Below, in pieces: positions 25,406 through 32,840 of a DNA stretch of 64,000 bases. The translations under genes and the position numbers were made by a program. The stretch spans positions 4,464,001 to 4,528,000 of the forward strand of contig NZ_JAHLZZ010000001.1 in assembly GCF_018967845.1 (NCBI RefSeq), given 5' to 3'. The notes below the pieces were generated by a model. It saw only the letters and a program-made list of their open reading frames with translations, did not search any database and had not been told where the DNA came from. Every line of letters begins with the position of its first letter. Position 1 is the first letter of the stretch. This DNA is from Hymenobacter siberiensis. Its GTDB lineage: Bacteria; Bacteroidota; Bacteroidia; Cytophagales; Hymenobacteraceae.

Positions 25406-26758
25406 CTACAACCCGTACTCCTGAATCTTGCGGTACAGCGTTTTGGTGCCGATGCCGAGTTGGCGGGCGGCTTCCATCTTGTTGCCACCGGTGTCGAGCA
25501 GCACCTGCCGAATCTGGCGTTTTTCCTGGGTGCGCAGGGTGCGGTCGGTGGCCTCGTCGAGGCCGGGGGCGGGCGGCAAGTGGTGAAACTCGGGCGGCAG
25601 GTCGTCCACGGTCAGGGTGTCGCCATCGGCGAGGATGGCAGCGCGTTCGAGCACGTTTTTCAGCTCGCGCACATTGCCGCGCCAGTCGTGGGCACGCAGC
25701 TGGGCCAGCACCTCCGGCTCGAGGCCGCGCAGGCGGCGACGCAGCTTGGCGGCGAAAAACTGCAGGAAGTAGTTGGCCAGCTCGGGCACGTCGTCACGCC
25801 GCTCATTCAGGCCGGGCACAGGCACCGTGAACACGGCCAGGCGGTAGTAGAGGTCGGGGCGGAAGTGGCCGGCTTCAGCTTCGGCGCGCAGGTTGCGGTT
25901 GGTGGCAGCCACAATGCGCACGTCCACGCTGGTGGGCCGGGTGTCGCCCAGCTTGGTAAACTGCCGCGTTTCCAGCACCCGCAGAAACTTGGCCTGCACA
26001 TTCAGCTCCAGCTCCCCTATCTCATCCAGAAAAATAGTGCCGCCGCTGGCTTCTTCCAGCAAACCCTTTTTATCGGCCAGCGCCCCCGTAAAGGCCCCTT
26101 TCTTGTAGCCAAAAAGCTCCGATTCGAGCAAATCGCGCGGAAAGGCCGAGCAGTTCACGGCCACAAACGGCTTGTTGCGGCGCGGGCTGGCCTGGTGCAG
26201 GGCTTGGGCAAACAGCTCCTTGCCCGCGCCGGTGGGGCCTTCCAGCAGCACGGTGCTGTCGGTGGGCGCGGCACGCTGGGCCAGGCGCTTGGCCTGCTCC
26301 AGCGCGGCCGAGTGCCCAATCATCGACTCGAAACTATACTGAGTGCCGACCTGCTTCTCCAAATCGGCCACGCGGCGCTGGAGACGCGCTTTTTCGGCGG
26401 CGCGGTCGACTACCACGAGGAGCTGGTCGTCGGAATCGCCCTTGGTGAGGTAGTCGAACGCGCCTTCCTTCATGGCCCGCACGCCGTCGGGAATGGTGCC
26501 GTAGGCCGTCATCAGCACCACTTCGGCCAGCGGGGCGAGGGCCTTGTAGCGGGGCAGCAGGTCGAGGCCGCGGCCGTCGGGCAGCTTCACGTCGCTGAGC
26601 ACTACCAGTACCTCATTGGCCAGCTCTCGCAGGGCTTCGAGGCCGCGCATGGCATCGGGGGCCTGGCGCACGGTATAGCCTTCCAGCTCCAGGGTGCGGG
26701 CCACGGCCTGGCGCAGCATGGCTTCGTCGTCGATGAGCAAAATGGTGCCGGTGGGCAT
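25406..26758 (-). CDS. Sigma-54-dependent NtrC-like response regulator
   Basis: The 450-residue protein has three domains. The receiver (1-120) has acidic DDE and the phospho-Asp in LSDVKLPDG. The AAA+ domain (about 145-380) has Walker A GPTGAGKE, the sigma-54 contact loop GAFTGA, Walker B GGTIFLDEIGE and an arginine-finger region. The C-terminal Fis-type HTH (about 405-450) has EAARQLGIGTKTLYRKI. It activates sigma-54 promoters after phosphorylation. No kinase gene is adjacent on this strand. In related genomes a regulator of this type lies before kdpFABC; here the TlpA-like gene follows instead. Confidence 0.92.
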   Translation of the reverse strand: MPTGTILLIDDEAMLRQAVARTLELEGYTVRQAPDAMRGLEALRELANEVLVVLSDVKLPDGRGLDLLPRYKALAPLAEVVLMTAYGTIPDGVRAMKEGAFDYLTKGDSDDQLLVVVDRAAEKARLQRRVADLEKQVGTQYSFESMIGHSAALEQAKRLAQRAAPTDSTVLLEGPTGAGKELFAQALHQASPRRNKPFVAVNCSAFPRDLLESELFGYKKGAFTGALADKKGLLEEASGGTIFLDEIGELELNVQAKFLRVLETRQFTKLGDTRPTSVDVRIVAATNRNLRAEAEAGHFRPDLYYRLAVFTVPVPGLNERRDDVPELANYFLQFFAAKLRRRLRGLEPEVLAQLRAHDWRGNVRELKNVLERAAILADGDTLTVDDLPPEFHHLPPAPGLDEATDRTLRTQEKRQIRQVLLDTGGNKMEAARQLGIGTKTLYRKIQEYGL

Positions 26759-26843
26759 GTGGGCGGGGCAATAAAGGGTGGGTGCAAACGCCCGTCAAAG
26801 CTACGCCGGCTGCTCTTTGCGCCTTCCCACTGCGGCGGGGCCG

Positions 26844-27221
26844 CTAGTGCCGGCTGGCCAGGCCCATGCGCTCCACGGTTTCGCCTTCGAAGTCGAACTC
26901 AATCAGAATGGCCGGCTCGTCGCCCACCACCCAGCCGTCGTGGCCCGGCGCAATGGCCACCGCCTGCGGGGCCACAAACACTTCCATCGCGCCGTCGGCA
27001 TACTGAATATTTATCTGGCCGCTGGCCAAAAAGCCAACGTGCGCATGCATGCACAGCGGTGTGCCCACGATGTCCTTCAGGTTTTTTGACCACCGGAAGC
27101 CCACCGGGTACACAATGCGCTTGACGCGGGCATTGCCGGTGGGCACTACATCAATGTGCACACCGCCGACTTCGCGGTGCGTAGCGCCCTTCATCGGGCC
27201 GAGGAGAGAGGACGTTTCCAT
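26844..27221 (-). CDS. Cupin-domain protein
   Basis: The 125-residue protein is a single small beta barrel. MHAHVGFLASGQINIQY gives the first cupin motif (HxH then G), and IAPGHDGWVVGDEPAILIEF the second. The metal-ligand set looks partial: His residues are present in the first motif and one in the second. The function is unknown; small cupins range from sugar isomerases to sensors. It starts 22 bases after the stop of the upstream lipoprotein gene, so the two may form one transcript. Confidence 0.75.
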   Translation of the reverse strand: METSSLLGPMKGATHREVGGVHIDVVPTGNARVKRIVYPVGFRWSKNLKDIVGTPLCMHAHVGFLASGQINIQYADGAMEVFVAPQAVAIAPGHDGWVVGDEPAILIEFDFEGETVERMGLASRH

Positions 27222-27243
27222 GCCCTAACCTACGCATTTTCAG

Positions 27244-27852
27244 TTATTTTTTCGTCATGGCGGCAGCTACTACTTTGGTGTTGGCCGGCAGCGGTACTTC
27301 GCGGGAAGTTTCAAATTTGCCGCCTTCGGGGGCAGTTTCCTCCACGCGGCGCTGCACCACGCGCAGGCGGCGGCCATCAACGTGCAGCACGGCCAAATCG
27401 GAGCTGGTGCCGGTGGCCGCCGAGTAGCTGCGGAAACCCATGAGCATGCCGGGCGGGAAGTTGGCGGCTTTGGCCTTGGCGGCGTCCACTACATCGGGCT
27501 TGCCCACAAATTTGCCCAGGTCGATATCCATGGGCGCGCTGCCCTGCACCACGAGGTGGGCGCTGGTGCGCGGGTGGGCGGGGTCGTCGGCATCGGGGGC
27601 GGGCTGAAAGCGGAACGACGCTTTCAGCGTTTCAACTTCCTTGAGGGCGGGTATGACGGTTTCGGGCGCGGCGGCCGTGCCATCGGCGGCGGGAGCAGCG
27701 GCAACCGCCGTGATGGAGTCGGCTTTGCCGGCGGCGGCAGGCGTGGCGGCGGCTTCGGGGGGCGGGACCATGGGCGCGGAAGTGACGGGGGCCGTCTGGT
27801 TGCAGCCGGCCAGCAGCAGGGCCGCGCTCAGGGTCAGAATCGAGGATTTCAT
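27244..27852 (-). CDS. Lipoprotein of unknown function
   Basis: The product has 202 residues from the ATG at 27852. The lipobox LLLAGC places the lipid-modified Cys near residue 16. A long Ala/Pro-rich low-complexity linker (residues 20-75) is followed by a compact domain of about 120 residues with HLVVQGSAPMDIDLGKFVG and LAVLHVDGRRLRVVQRRVEE. I do not recognise the domain. It is likely attached to the outer membrane. The cupin gene follows closely downstream. Confidence 0.72.
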   Translation of the reverse strand: MKSSILTLSAALLLAGCNQTAPVTSAPMVPPPEAAATPAAAGKADSITAVAAAPAADGTAAAPETVIPALKEVETLKASFRFQPAPDADDPAHPRTSAHLVVQGSAPMDIDLGKFVGKPDVVDAAKAKAANFPPGMLMGFRSYSAATGTSSDLAVLHVDGRRLRVVQRRVEETAPEGGKFETSREVPLPANTKVVAAAMTKK

Positions 27853-27972
27853 GGGTAACGGGATGACATCAGTTCGGGCTGTAAGATTAAGCATAATTGC
27901 TGAACCCCGACTTTTTCAGCGCTCGGCGCAGTTTAACGGGGCAACGGCTCCAGGTTTGGATAAGGACAAACA

Positions 27973-28006
27973 AAAAGCCCGGCCGCGTTTCCGCAGCCGG
28001 GCTTTT
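27973..28006. terminator. Intrinsic terminator
   Basis: AAAAGCCCGGC and GCCGGGCTTTT pair perfectly across a 12-base loop. It lies 31 bases after the stop of the YxPRP protein gene on the minus strand and can end that transcript. Confidence 0.85.
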
Positions 28007-28036
28007 CAGGAATTGATTTTATGACCAAAATGCCGC

Positions 28037-28330
28037 TTACCAGCGACGGCCCCGGCCCCGGTAGCCATAGTTCGGGCGCGGCGCGTAGTACACCGGCCGG
28101 GGAGCATAGTACACCGGGCGCGGCGCGTAATAAGGCGCGGGGGCGATGATAACCGGAGCCGGCGCATATACTACGGGTGGGCGGGGCGGATAGTACCGGG
28201 GACCATAATAAGCCCGGGGCGGGCCATAATAGCCGCCCCCGATACGCACCGAAACCTGGGCACTGGCCACCTGGCTACCAAGCAGCAGCAGGAACAGGCC
28301 CAAAGCAAAAACTACTGATTTAGTCCGCAT
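28037..28330 (-). CDS. Small secreted Tyr/Pro/Arg-rich repeat protein
   Basis: The 97-residue product starts at the ATG at 28330. A signal peptide ends at ASAQ. The mature part is low complexity: repeats of YYAPRP and YYGP, then a basic tail RGRGRRW. Such proteins are common in Bacteroidota as small secreted or surface proteins of unknown role. The repeats at 28060-28130 are nearly identical at the DNA level and could change in number. A terminator follows. Confidence 0.75.
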   Translation of the reverse strand: MRTKSVVFALGLFLLLLGSQVASAQVSVRIGGGYYGPPRAYYGPRYYPPRPPVVYAPAPVIIAPAPYYAPRPVYYAPRPVYYAPRPNYGYRGRGRRW

Positions 28331-28420
28331 AAGAATTCGCACCGAAGCGCGCTGATTAATGATGGAAGGACGACAACTGGATTTTAGACGCAAATGCCGC
28401 CACAAGGTTTAATGCGTTGG

Positions 28421-28588
28421 CTAGGGCAGTTGGATGCGGTAGGTCGCATCGACCGCGCCACCGAACAGGCCGTAGCCGGGGCGCACGTAACCGCTGATGA
28501 TGAACCGATTATTTTGTTGCGCGTGAATGGAAGTGCACTTCCCGGCAATGCCAGGAGCTGCTTTGGTACTGCGGGTATTTACAAAAAA
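28421..28588 (-). pseudogene. C-terminal remnant of a secreted/barrel protein
   Basis: An open frame of 55 codons with no start codon ends at TAG at 28421. Its last part reads FIISGYVRPGYGLFGGAVD and then ATYRIQLP, which looks like genuine coding sequence (a final strand of a beta-rich protein) rather than noise. It is preceded by a stop at 28589 and a hairpin, so it is probably the tail of a lost gene. No homologue is recognised with certainty. Confidence 0.35.
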
Positions 28589-28600
28589 TCAGGAGCAAAA

Positions 28601-28640
28601 AAGACCGTCATGCCTCGAATACGCTCGGCATGACGGTCTT
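28601..28640. repeat. Palindrome, family R4 (short form)
   Basis: AAGACCGTCATGCC and GGCATGACGGTCTT pair perfectly (14 bp) across 12 bases. It lies 23 bases after the stop of the OmpH/Skp gene and may act as its terminator; the arms end in T-rich sequence on either strand. Confidence 0.78.
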
Positions 28641-28662
28641 CATATTCCAAAGGACTGCGCTC

Positions 28663-29355
28663 TTACTTTTTCCGATAGCCGGCATTTAGGTAAGCCAGCA
28701 CGGGCGTGGTGATGTCGAGGTTTTTCTCGCCGTAGGCGATGGTGCCGCTGGGCGCGGCAATGAGAATCAGCTTGTAGCCGTGGGCTTTGCCGTAGGCTTC
28801 CACCTTCTTATTCACGCTTTCGAGCACGGTTTGGGTGAGCTTGGCTTCTTCCTGCTGCGCCTGCTGCTGCAGCATCTGCTGCTGCTGACCCACCTGCTGC
28901 TGCTGCTCCTGCAGCTTCTGCTCGGTAGCGGCGCGCTGCTCGGCGGTGAGGCTGGCCGCCTGCTTCTGGTAGGCTTCCACGTTGGCTTTGAAGCCGGCCA
29001 GCATGGTCTGGTTCTGCTTTTCCCAGCCACGGGCCTTGCCCTCGAAGGCTTTGCGCGCATCCTTCATGCCCTGGTAGCCGTCCAGCATTTTGCCCGACTC
29101 CACGTAGGCCAGCTTGCCCGAGAAATCGCCGGTGTTGTCCTGCACGGGGGCGGCGGCCACGGCGGGCGCGGCAGCATCGGCGGGCGAAGTGGCGGTGGCG
29201 GTATCGGCGGCGGGCTCGGGGGTGGCCATCACGGCCATGCTGCTGTCGGTAGCGAGAGCGGGTGCAACGGGCGTGTGGTTGAAATGCAGGAAGTACAAAC
29301 CGGCCACGGCCAGCGCCAGCATAATGTTAATGGTAAGCTGAAGAGGGTTTTTCAT
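28663..29355 (-). CDS. OmpH/Skp-family periplasmic chaperone-like protein
   Basis: The 230-residue protein has one N-terminal membrane segment or uncleaved signal (LTINIMLALAVAGLYFLHF) and an Ala/Pro-rich linker. The OmpH domain (about 80-225) has a long coiled coil extremely rich in Gln (EQQQQVGQQQQMLQQQAQQ). It closes with the typical AYGKAHGYKLILIAAPSGTI and DITTPVLAYLN segments. Skp holds unfolded outer membrane proteins in the periplasm. The linker and membrane anchor are longer than in E. coli Skp. Confidence 0.87.
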   Translation of the reverse strand: MKNPLQLTINIMLALAVAGLYFLHFNHTPVAPALATDSSMAVMATPEPAADTATATSPADAAAPAVAAAPVQDNTGDFSGKLAYVESGKMLDGYQGMKDARKAFEGKARGWEKQNQTMLAGFKANVEAYQKQAASLTAEQRAATEQKLQEQQQQVGQQQQMLQQQAQQEEAKLTQTVLESVNKKVEAYGKAHGYKLILIAAPSGTIAYGEKNLDITTPVLAYLNAGYRKK

Positions 29356-29458
29356 TGAAAACGAATGATGAGGAATGAACAAAAGTAAGGGTAGACCGCG
29401 AGAAGGTGGAGAGCAAGGCAGAACGTGATGCCGCGCGCCGCGCAGCATCACCCGTATG

Positions 29459-29650
29459 CTGGCCGCAGTTTGGTGCGCAGCGCGTAACTACTGGCCTCTT
29501 CGTAATGCGAGTTTGCAACTCGCTGCCGCGAAGAGGCAATCCAACGGCCATCATCAATGCCCAATTACAATGGCCATTCTGCGGCCGTGAGTCACAGACT
29601 CACCTTACCATCGGCCTGCAGTTACGCGCTGCGCGCTAAACTGCGGCCAG
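29459..29650. repeat. Dispersed palindromic repeat, family R1, copy 2
   Basis: The outer arms CTGGCCGCAGTTTGGTGCGC (29459 on) and the complement ending CTAAACTGCGGCCAG at 29650 match those of the copy at 1545-1735. The inner GCGAGTTTGCAACTCGC palindrome is also kept. The interior otherwise differs, so the ends are conserved more than the middle. It lies between the OmpH/Skp gene start and the end of the aspartoacylase gene. Confidence 0.82.
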
Positions 29651-29661
29651 CACCCGCCCCA

Positions 29662-30621
29662 CTACGCCGGTACGGCCAGGTGCAGCAGGGCATCGCCCTG
29701 GTTCACCACGGGCATGTAGTTCAGGCCAATCACGTAGCCGCTCAGGGGCGACTCCAGCCGCACCGACTGCGCACCATAGGGGTCGGCCACGGAGCCATAA
29801 ATCTGGCCCTTCTCAATAAACTGCCCGTTCTCGACGTGCGCCCGGAATAGGCCCGCAAACCGGGCCCGCAGCCACGTATGCCGCCGGCAAATAATGCCCG
29901 GCCGGGCTGGCGCAGGCGCTTCTGGCCCCATACCCAGGTGGTGCAGCACCCGCAGCGTGCCCGCCACGGCCTCCTCAATGCCGGGCTCATCGAGCCGCAG
30001 GCTCTCGCCGGTTTCGTACACGATAATGCGCTTGCCCAGCTCCTGCGCCGCCTCGCGCAATGACCCGCCCCGCAGCCCCGCATGCAGCGTGAAGGGCGCG
30101 CCAAACGCGGCCGCCATGGCATCCACCTCGGGGTCGATACCCAGCAGGGCGCGCACCTGCGGGAAGTTGGACCGCGCCGCCCCGCCCGTGTGAAAATCGA
30201 TGCCGTAGTCAATCAGCGGCATGATTTCGCGCATGAAGCGGTGGGCCACCCGCCCGGCCAGCGACCCCCGCGGAAACCCGGGAAACGAGCGGTTCACGTC
30301 CTTGCCATCGGGTACGTCGCGGCTGAAATTAAGAAAGCCGTAAATATTGAGAATGGGAATGGCGATGACCGTACCCCGCAGCGGCGCCAGCAGCTCGCGC
30401 CGCACCAGCCGCCGGATGGTCTCAATGCCGTTCACCTCATCGCCGTGCATGCCGCCCATGAGCAGCAGCGTGGGGCCGGGTTCCTGGGCGCGCAGCACAT
30501 GCACCGGCACGTCAATCACCGTGCCCGAGGGCAGCTTCGAAATAACCAGCCGCGTGAGCACCCGCTCGCCGGGCTGAATGGTGAGACCGTTGAGGTGAAT
30601 GGCAGCGGAGGTAGCAGGCAT
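29662..30621 (-). CDS. Succinylglutamate desuccinylase/aspartoacylase family protein
   Basis: The product has 319 residues from the ATG at 30621. Zinc-site motifs of this M14-like family are present: GGMHGDEVNG (His and Glu) and IDFHTGG (His), with YETGES as the likely catalytic Glu region. The C-terminal 90 residues form a biotinyl/lipoyl-like beta domain (GQFIEKGQIYGSVADPYG). Members remove acyl groups from amino acids or peptides. The gene lies just before rimK and a retropepsin-like gene in a same-strand cluster, which hints at a role in glutamate-tail or peptide modification. Confidence 0.87.
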   Translation of the reverse strand: MPATSAAIHLNGLTIQPGERVLTRLVISKLPSGTVIDVPVHVLRAQEPGPTLLLMGGMHGDEVNGIETIRRLVRRELLAPLRGTVIAIPILNIYGFLNFSRDVPDGKDVNRSFPGFPRGSLAGRVAHRFMREIMPLIDYGIDFHTGGAARSNFPQVRALLGIDPEVDAMAAAFGAPFTLHAGLRGGSLREAAQELGKRIIVYETGESLRLDEPGIEEAVAGTLRVLHHLGMGPEAPAPARPGIICRRHTWLRARFAGLFRAHVENGQFIEKGQIYGSVADPYGAQSVRLESPLSGYVIGLNYMPVVNQGDALLHLAVPA

Positions 30622-30646
30622 AGGCTTGGTTGAACGATAAACGCCC

Positions 30647-30861
30647 CTCCTTACCAAGGAGGGGATGTTCGCGCTTCAGCGCAAACGGGGATGGTGCCAC
30701 GGGAGGGTGGGCGTTGAACGGGTTGGCCGCAAAGCCAGAACGATGCCAGAACGCCCCATTTCCGAGGCAGCGCCCGCCAGCCGCGAGTTGTTCAACGGCC
30801 ACCCTCTGGTGGCACCATCCCAATTTTCGCTACGCGAAATTGTCCCCTCCTTGGTAAGGAG
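30647..30861. repeat. Long palindrome R7 between aspartoacylase and rimK
   Basis: The outer arms CTCCTTACCAAGGAGGGGA and TCCCCTCCTTGGTAAGGAG (19 bp) are perfect. Inner arms include ATGGTGCCAC/GTGGCACCAT and GTTGAACGG/TTCAACGG. The whole 215-base segment can fold on itself. It holds no credible gene and separates two otherwise clustered genes. Confidence 0.8.
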
Positions 30862-30882
30862 AGCAATAAAACCTCCCCGCTC

Positions 30883-31836
30883 CTACTTGCCCGCCGGCAC
30901 GTCCGACTGCGCATCTACGGCCCGAACGGAGTCTTTTTTGGGTTTGGGCTTCTCTCTTTTTCTGGCGGCGAGGTCGGCCGTGTATTCGATGATGCGGCCG
31001 GCGATATCCTGCCCGGTGGCTTTTTCAATGCCCTCCAGGCCCGGCGAAGAGTTCACTTCGAGTACCAGCGGGCCGCGCTTGCTTTGCAGCATATCGACGC
31101 CGGCAATGCCCAGGCCGAGGGCTTTGGTAGCCAGCAGGGCGGCGGCTTTTTCGGCGCGGGTGAGCTTGACAAGGATACCCGAGCCACCACGGTGCAGGTT
31201 CGAGCGGAACTCACCCTCCTTGCCCTGGCGCTTCATGGCTCCCACCACTTCGCCATCCACCACGAAGGCGCGCAGGTCGGCCCCCTTGCTTTCCGCAATA
31301 AACTCCTGCACGATGATGCGGGCCTTGAGGTTGTGAAACGCCTCAATTACCGACTGCGCGGCTTTGGCCGACTCGGCCAGCACCACGCCCAGGCCCTGGG
31401 TGCCTTCGAGGAGCTTGATGATGACCGGCGCGCCACCCACCTGCTCAATCATGGCCGGCACGTCGGCCGAGAAGTTGGTGAAGGCGGTTTTGGGCATGCC
31501 CACGCCGGCGCGGCTCAGGATTTGCATCGAGCGCAGCTTGTCGCGCGAGCGCACAATGGCTTGGCTGTCAATGGCCGTACGCACCTTCATCATCTCAAAC
31601 TGCCGCACTACGGCCGTGCCGTAGAACGTGACCGAGGCCCCAATGCGCGGAATAATGGCATCGAAGCCCTCCAGCAGCACGCCCTGGTACAGGATGCCGG
31701 GCTTCCCCTTTTCCAGCACAATGTTGCACTGCAGGTGGTCGATGACCACGGCTTCGTGGCCCTGCGCAAGGGCAGCCTCCACCAGCCGCTGGGTGGAGTA
31801 GGATTTGGGCTCACGCGAGAGAATGGCCAGTTTCAT
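30883..31836 (-). CDS. rimK: RimK-family alpha-L-glutamate ligase (ATP-grasp)
   Basis: The product has 317 residues from the ATG at 31836. An N-terminal pre-ATP-grasp domain carries PRIGASVTFYG and the Ser/Arg loop SRDKLRSMQILSRAG. The ATP-grasp core follows: PVIIKLLEGTQGLGVVLAE, IVQEFIAESKGADLRAFVV, and Mg-binding GPLVLEVNSSPGLEGIE. RimK adds glutamate residues to ribosomal protein S6 or makes related peptides. A Lys/Arg-rich tail (KREKPKPKKD) is extra. The retropepsin-like gene ends 69 bases upstream, matching the known rimB-rimK pairing. Confidence 0.9.
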   Translation of the reverse strand: MKLAILSREPKSYSTQRLVEAALAQGHEAVVIDHLQCNIVLEKGKPGILYQGVLLEGFDAIIPRIGASVTFYGTAVVRQFEMMKVRTAIDSQAIVRSRDKLRSMQILSRAGVGMPKTAFTNFSADVPAMIEQVGGAPVIIKLLEGTQGLGVVLAESAKAAQSVIEAFHNLKARIIVQEFIAESKGADLRAFVVDGEVVGAMKRQGKEGEFRSNLHRGGSGILVKLTRAEKAAALLATKALGLGIAGVDMLQSKRGPLVLEVNSSPGLEGIEKATGQDIAGRIIEYTADLAARKREKPKPKKDSVRAVDAQSDVPAGK

Positions 31837-31905
31837 CGTGGAGTTGTAAAGGAGGTGGAGAAGCGGGGCAATGGAATGGGGTGGAGTACCGCGCCACAAA
31901 ACTAG

Positions 31906-32382
31906 TCAGGGGCGGGTGCGCCGGGCAGTGGCACGGGCCAGGAACTTGCAGGAAAGGTTGCGCCGGGCTACGTCAACCACAAACCGGCCCTGCCGCAACA
32001 GGCTGCGCCCCAGCAATACGGGGTATTTCATGTCGGAGCGGTCGGAAAGCGAAAAATCGGCTTCAAACGCTTTGCCGTAGAGCTGCACCACCGCCCGAAT
32101 TACGTAGCGCTCCTGCACCTCGCCATTACTGGAGCGAATGTCGCGCAGGGCAAACTCGGTGAAGGTGAGCGGGCAGCCATCGGCCCCCACATGGCCGGGG
32201 TCGAGGAGGTTCACCACCAGCACGGGCGGCTGCCCGGCCGGAGTTTCAATGTGAATATTGGTACAGTGAATGGCGCTGGTGTACGCGCCGGTGTCCACCT
32301 TGGCCTCCACGCCCACGAGGGCGAAGGCCGGAAAATCAACCAGCTCGCGGCGGCCGAGGGTGCGCTTGACGGGACGATTCAT
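31906..32382 (-). CDS. RimB-like retropepsin / ATP-dependent zinc protease family
   Basis: The 158-residue protein (ATG at 32382) has a retropepsin-like fold. VDTGAYTSAIH carries the catalytic Asp-Thr-Gly, and MKYPVLLGRSLL is the second conserved strand. In Pseudomonas, RimB of this family cleaves RimK-added glutamate tails from S6. The historical name, ATP-dependent zinc protease, is misleading. Its start overlaps the stop of a truncated 2TM gene by the sequence ATGA, so the two are translationally coupled. rimK follows 69 bases downstream. Confidence 0.88.
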   Translation of the reverse strand: MNRPVKRTLGRRELVDFPAFALVGVEAKVDTGAYTSAIHCTNIHIETPAGQPPVLVVNLLDPGHVGADGCPLTFTEFALRDIRSSNGEVQERYVIRAVVQLYGKAFEADFSLSDRSDMKYPVLLGRSLLRQGRFVVDVARRNLSCKFLARATARRTRP

Positions 32383-32543
32383 GCGGTGAAAAGGGGCAGG
32401 CGGAATGGGTGAGTCGGCCTCGTGCTGGCCCAGATAACCCACAGTATCGCGTTCACGAACAAAAACGACAGCAGGTGCGATTGGAATTTGGCGCGGACTT
32501 TGGCCTTTTGCCACAGGTAGGGGTCGCGTTGCAGGGTTTCCAT
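32379..32543 (-). CDS. Truncated 2TM-domain membrane protein
   Basis: A 54-residue frame starts at the ATG at 32543. It encodes RDPYLWQKAKVRAKFQSHLL then SFLFVNAILWVIWAS, matching the N-terminal half of the 2TM domain (charged helix, first membrane span). The second span is missing: after WAS the frame turns to TRPTHPFRLPLFTA and stops. The stop overlaps the RimB-like start (ATGA). Full 2TM proteins are about 90-100 residues, so this is a shortened form or a decaying copy. The clean overlap with the next gene suggests it is still translated. Confidence 0.65.
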   Translation of the reverse strand: METLQRDPYLWQKAKVRAKFQSHLLSFLFVNAILWVIWASTRPTHPFRLPLFTA

Positions 32544-32840
32544 GAGCTTGGGGATGAGGTTGGTTGGAATTGATGATTAAATATAGCCGGTTGGCTTTCC
32601 CACCCGCAAGCGGCAGTTGCCGAACGGTCGGAAAAGGCTTCCCAAGCGTCGAAAGCGAGGGTTGGGCCGCGCGCCATGATGCCCGCATCAGTACCAAATG
32701 CTGCTGCTGCTGCGTAAAGTATCTATCGCAGCCGTGCGGGTTTCATTACACCCCACTCCCTTTAGGCCCGCTTCTCCCCTTTCCGCCCGCCTGCAGCTCG
32801 TGCAGGGCAGCATTACCTGCCAGCCGGTGGCGGGGGGGCG
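32544..32840. other. Intergenic region, 297 bp, nothing recognised
   Basis: The gap between the 2TM gene start and the end of the secreted hypothetical gene contains a GCTGCTGCTGCTGCG run near 32701 and a GC-rich right half. I see no long palindrome, RNA or convincing reading frame. The 2TM-rimB-rimK promoter must lie in its left part. Confidence 0.5.

Noticed and set aside
28394..28633. Plus-strand frame of 79 codons in the gap before the Skp-like gene
   Set aside because: Composition and the protein-like antisense frame (28421-28588 minus) suggest it is the shadow of a gene remnant.
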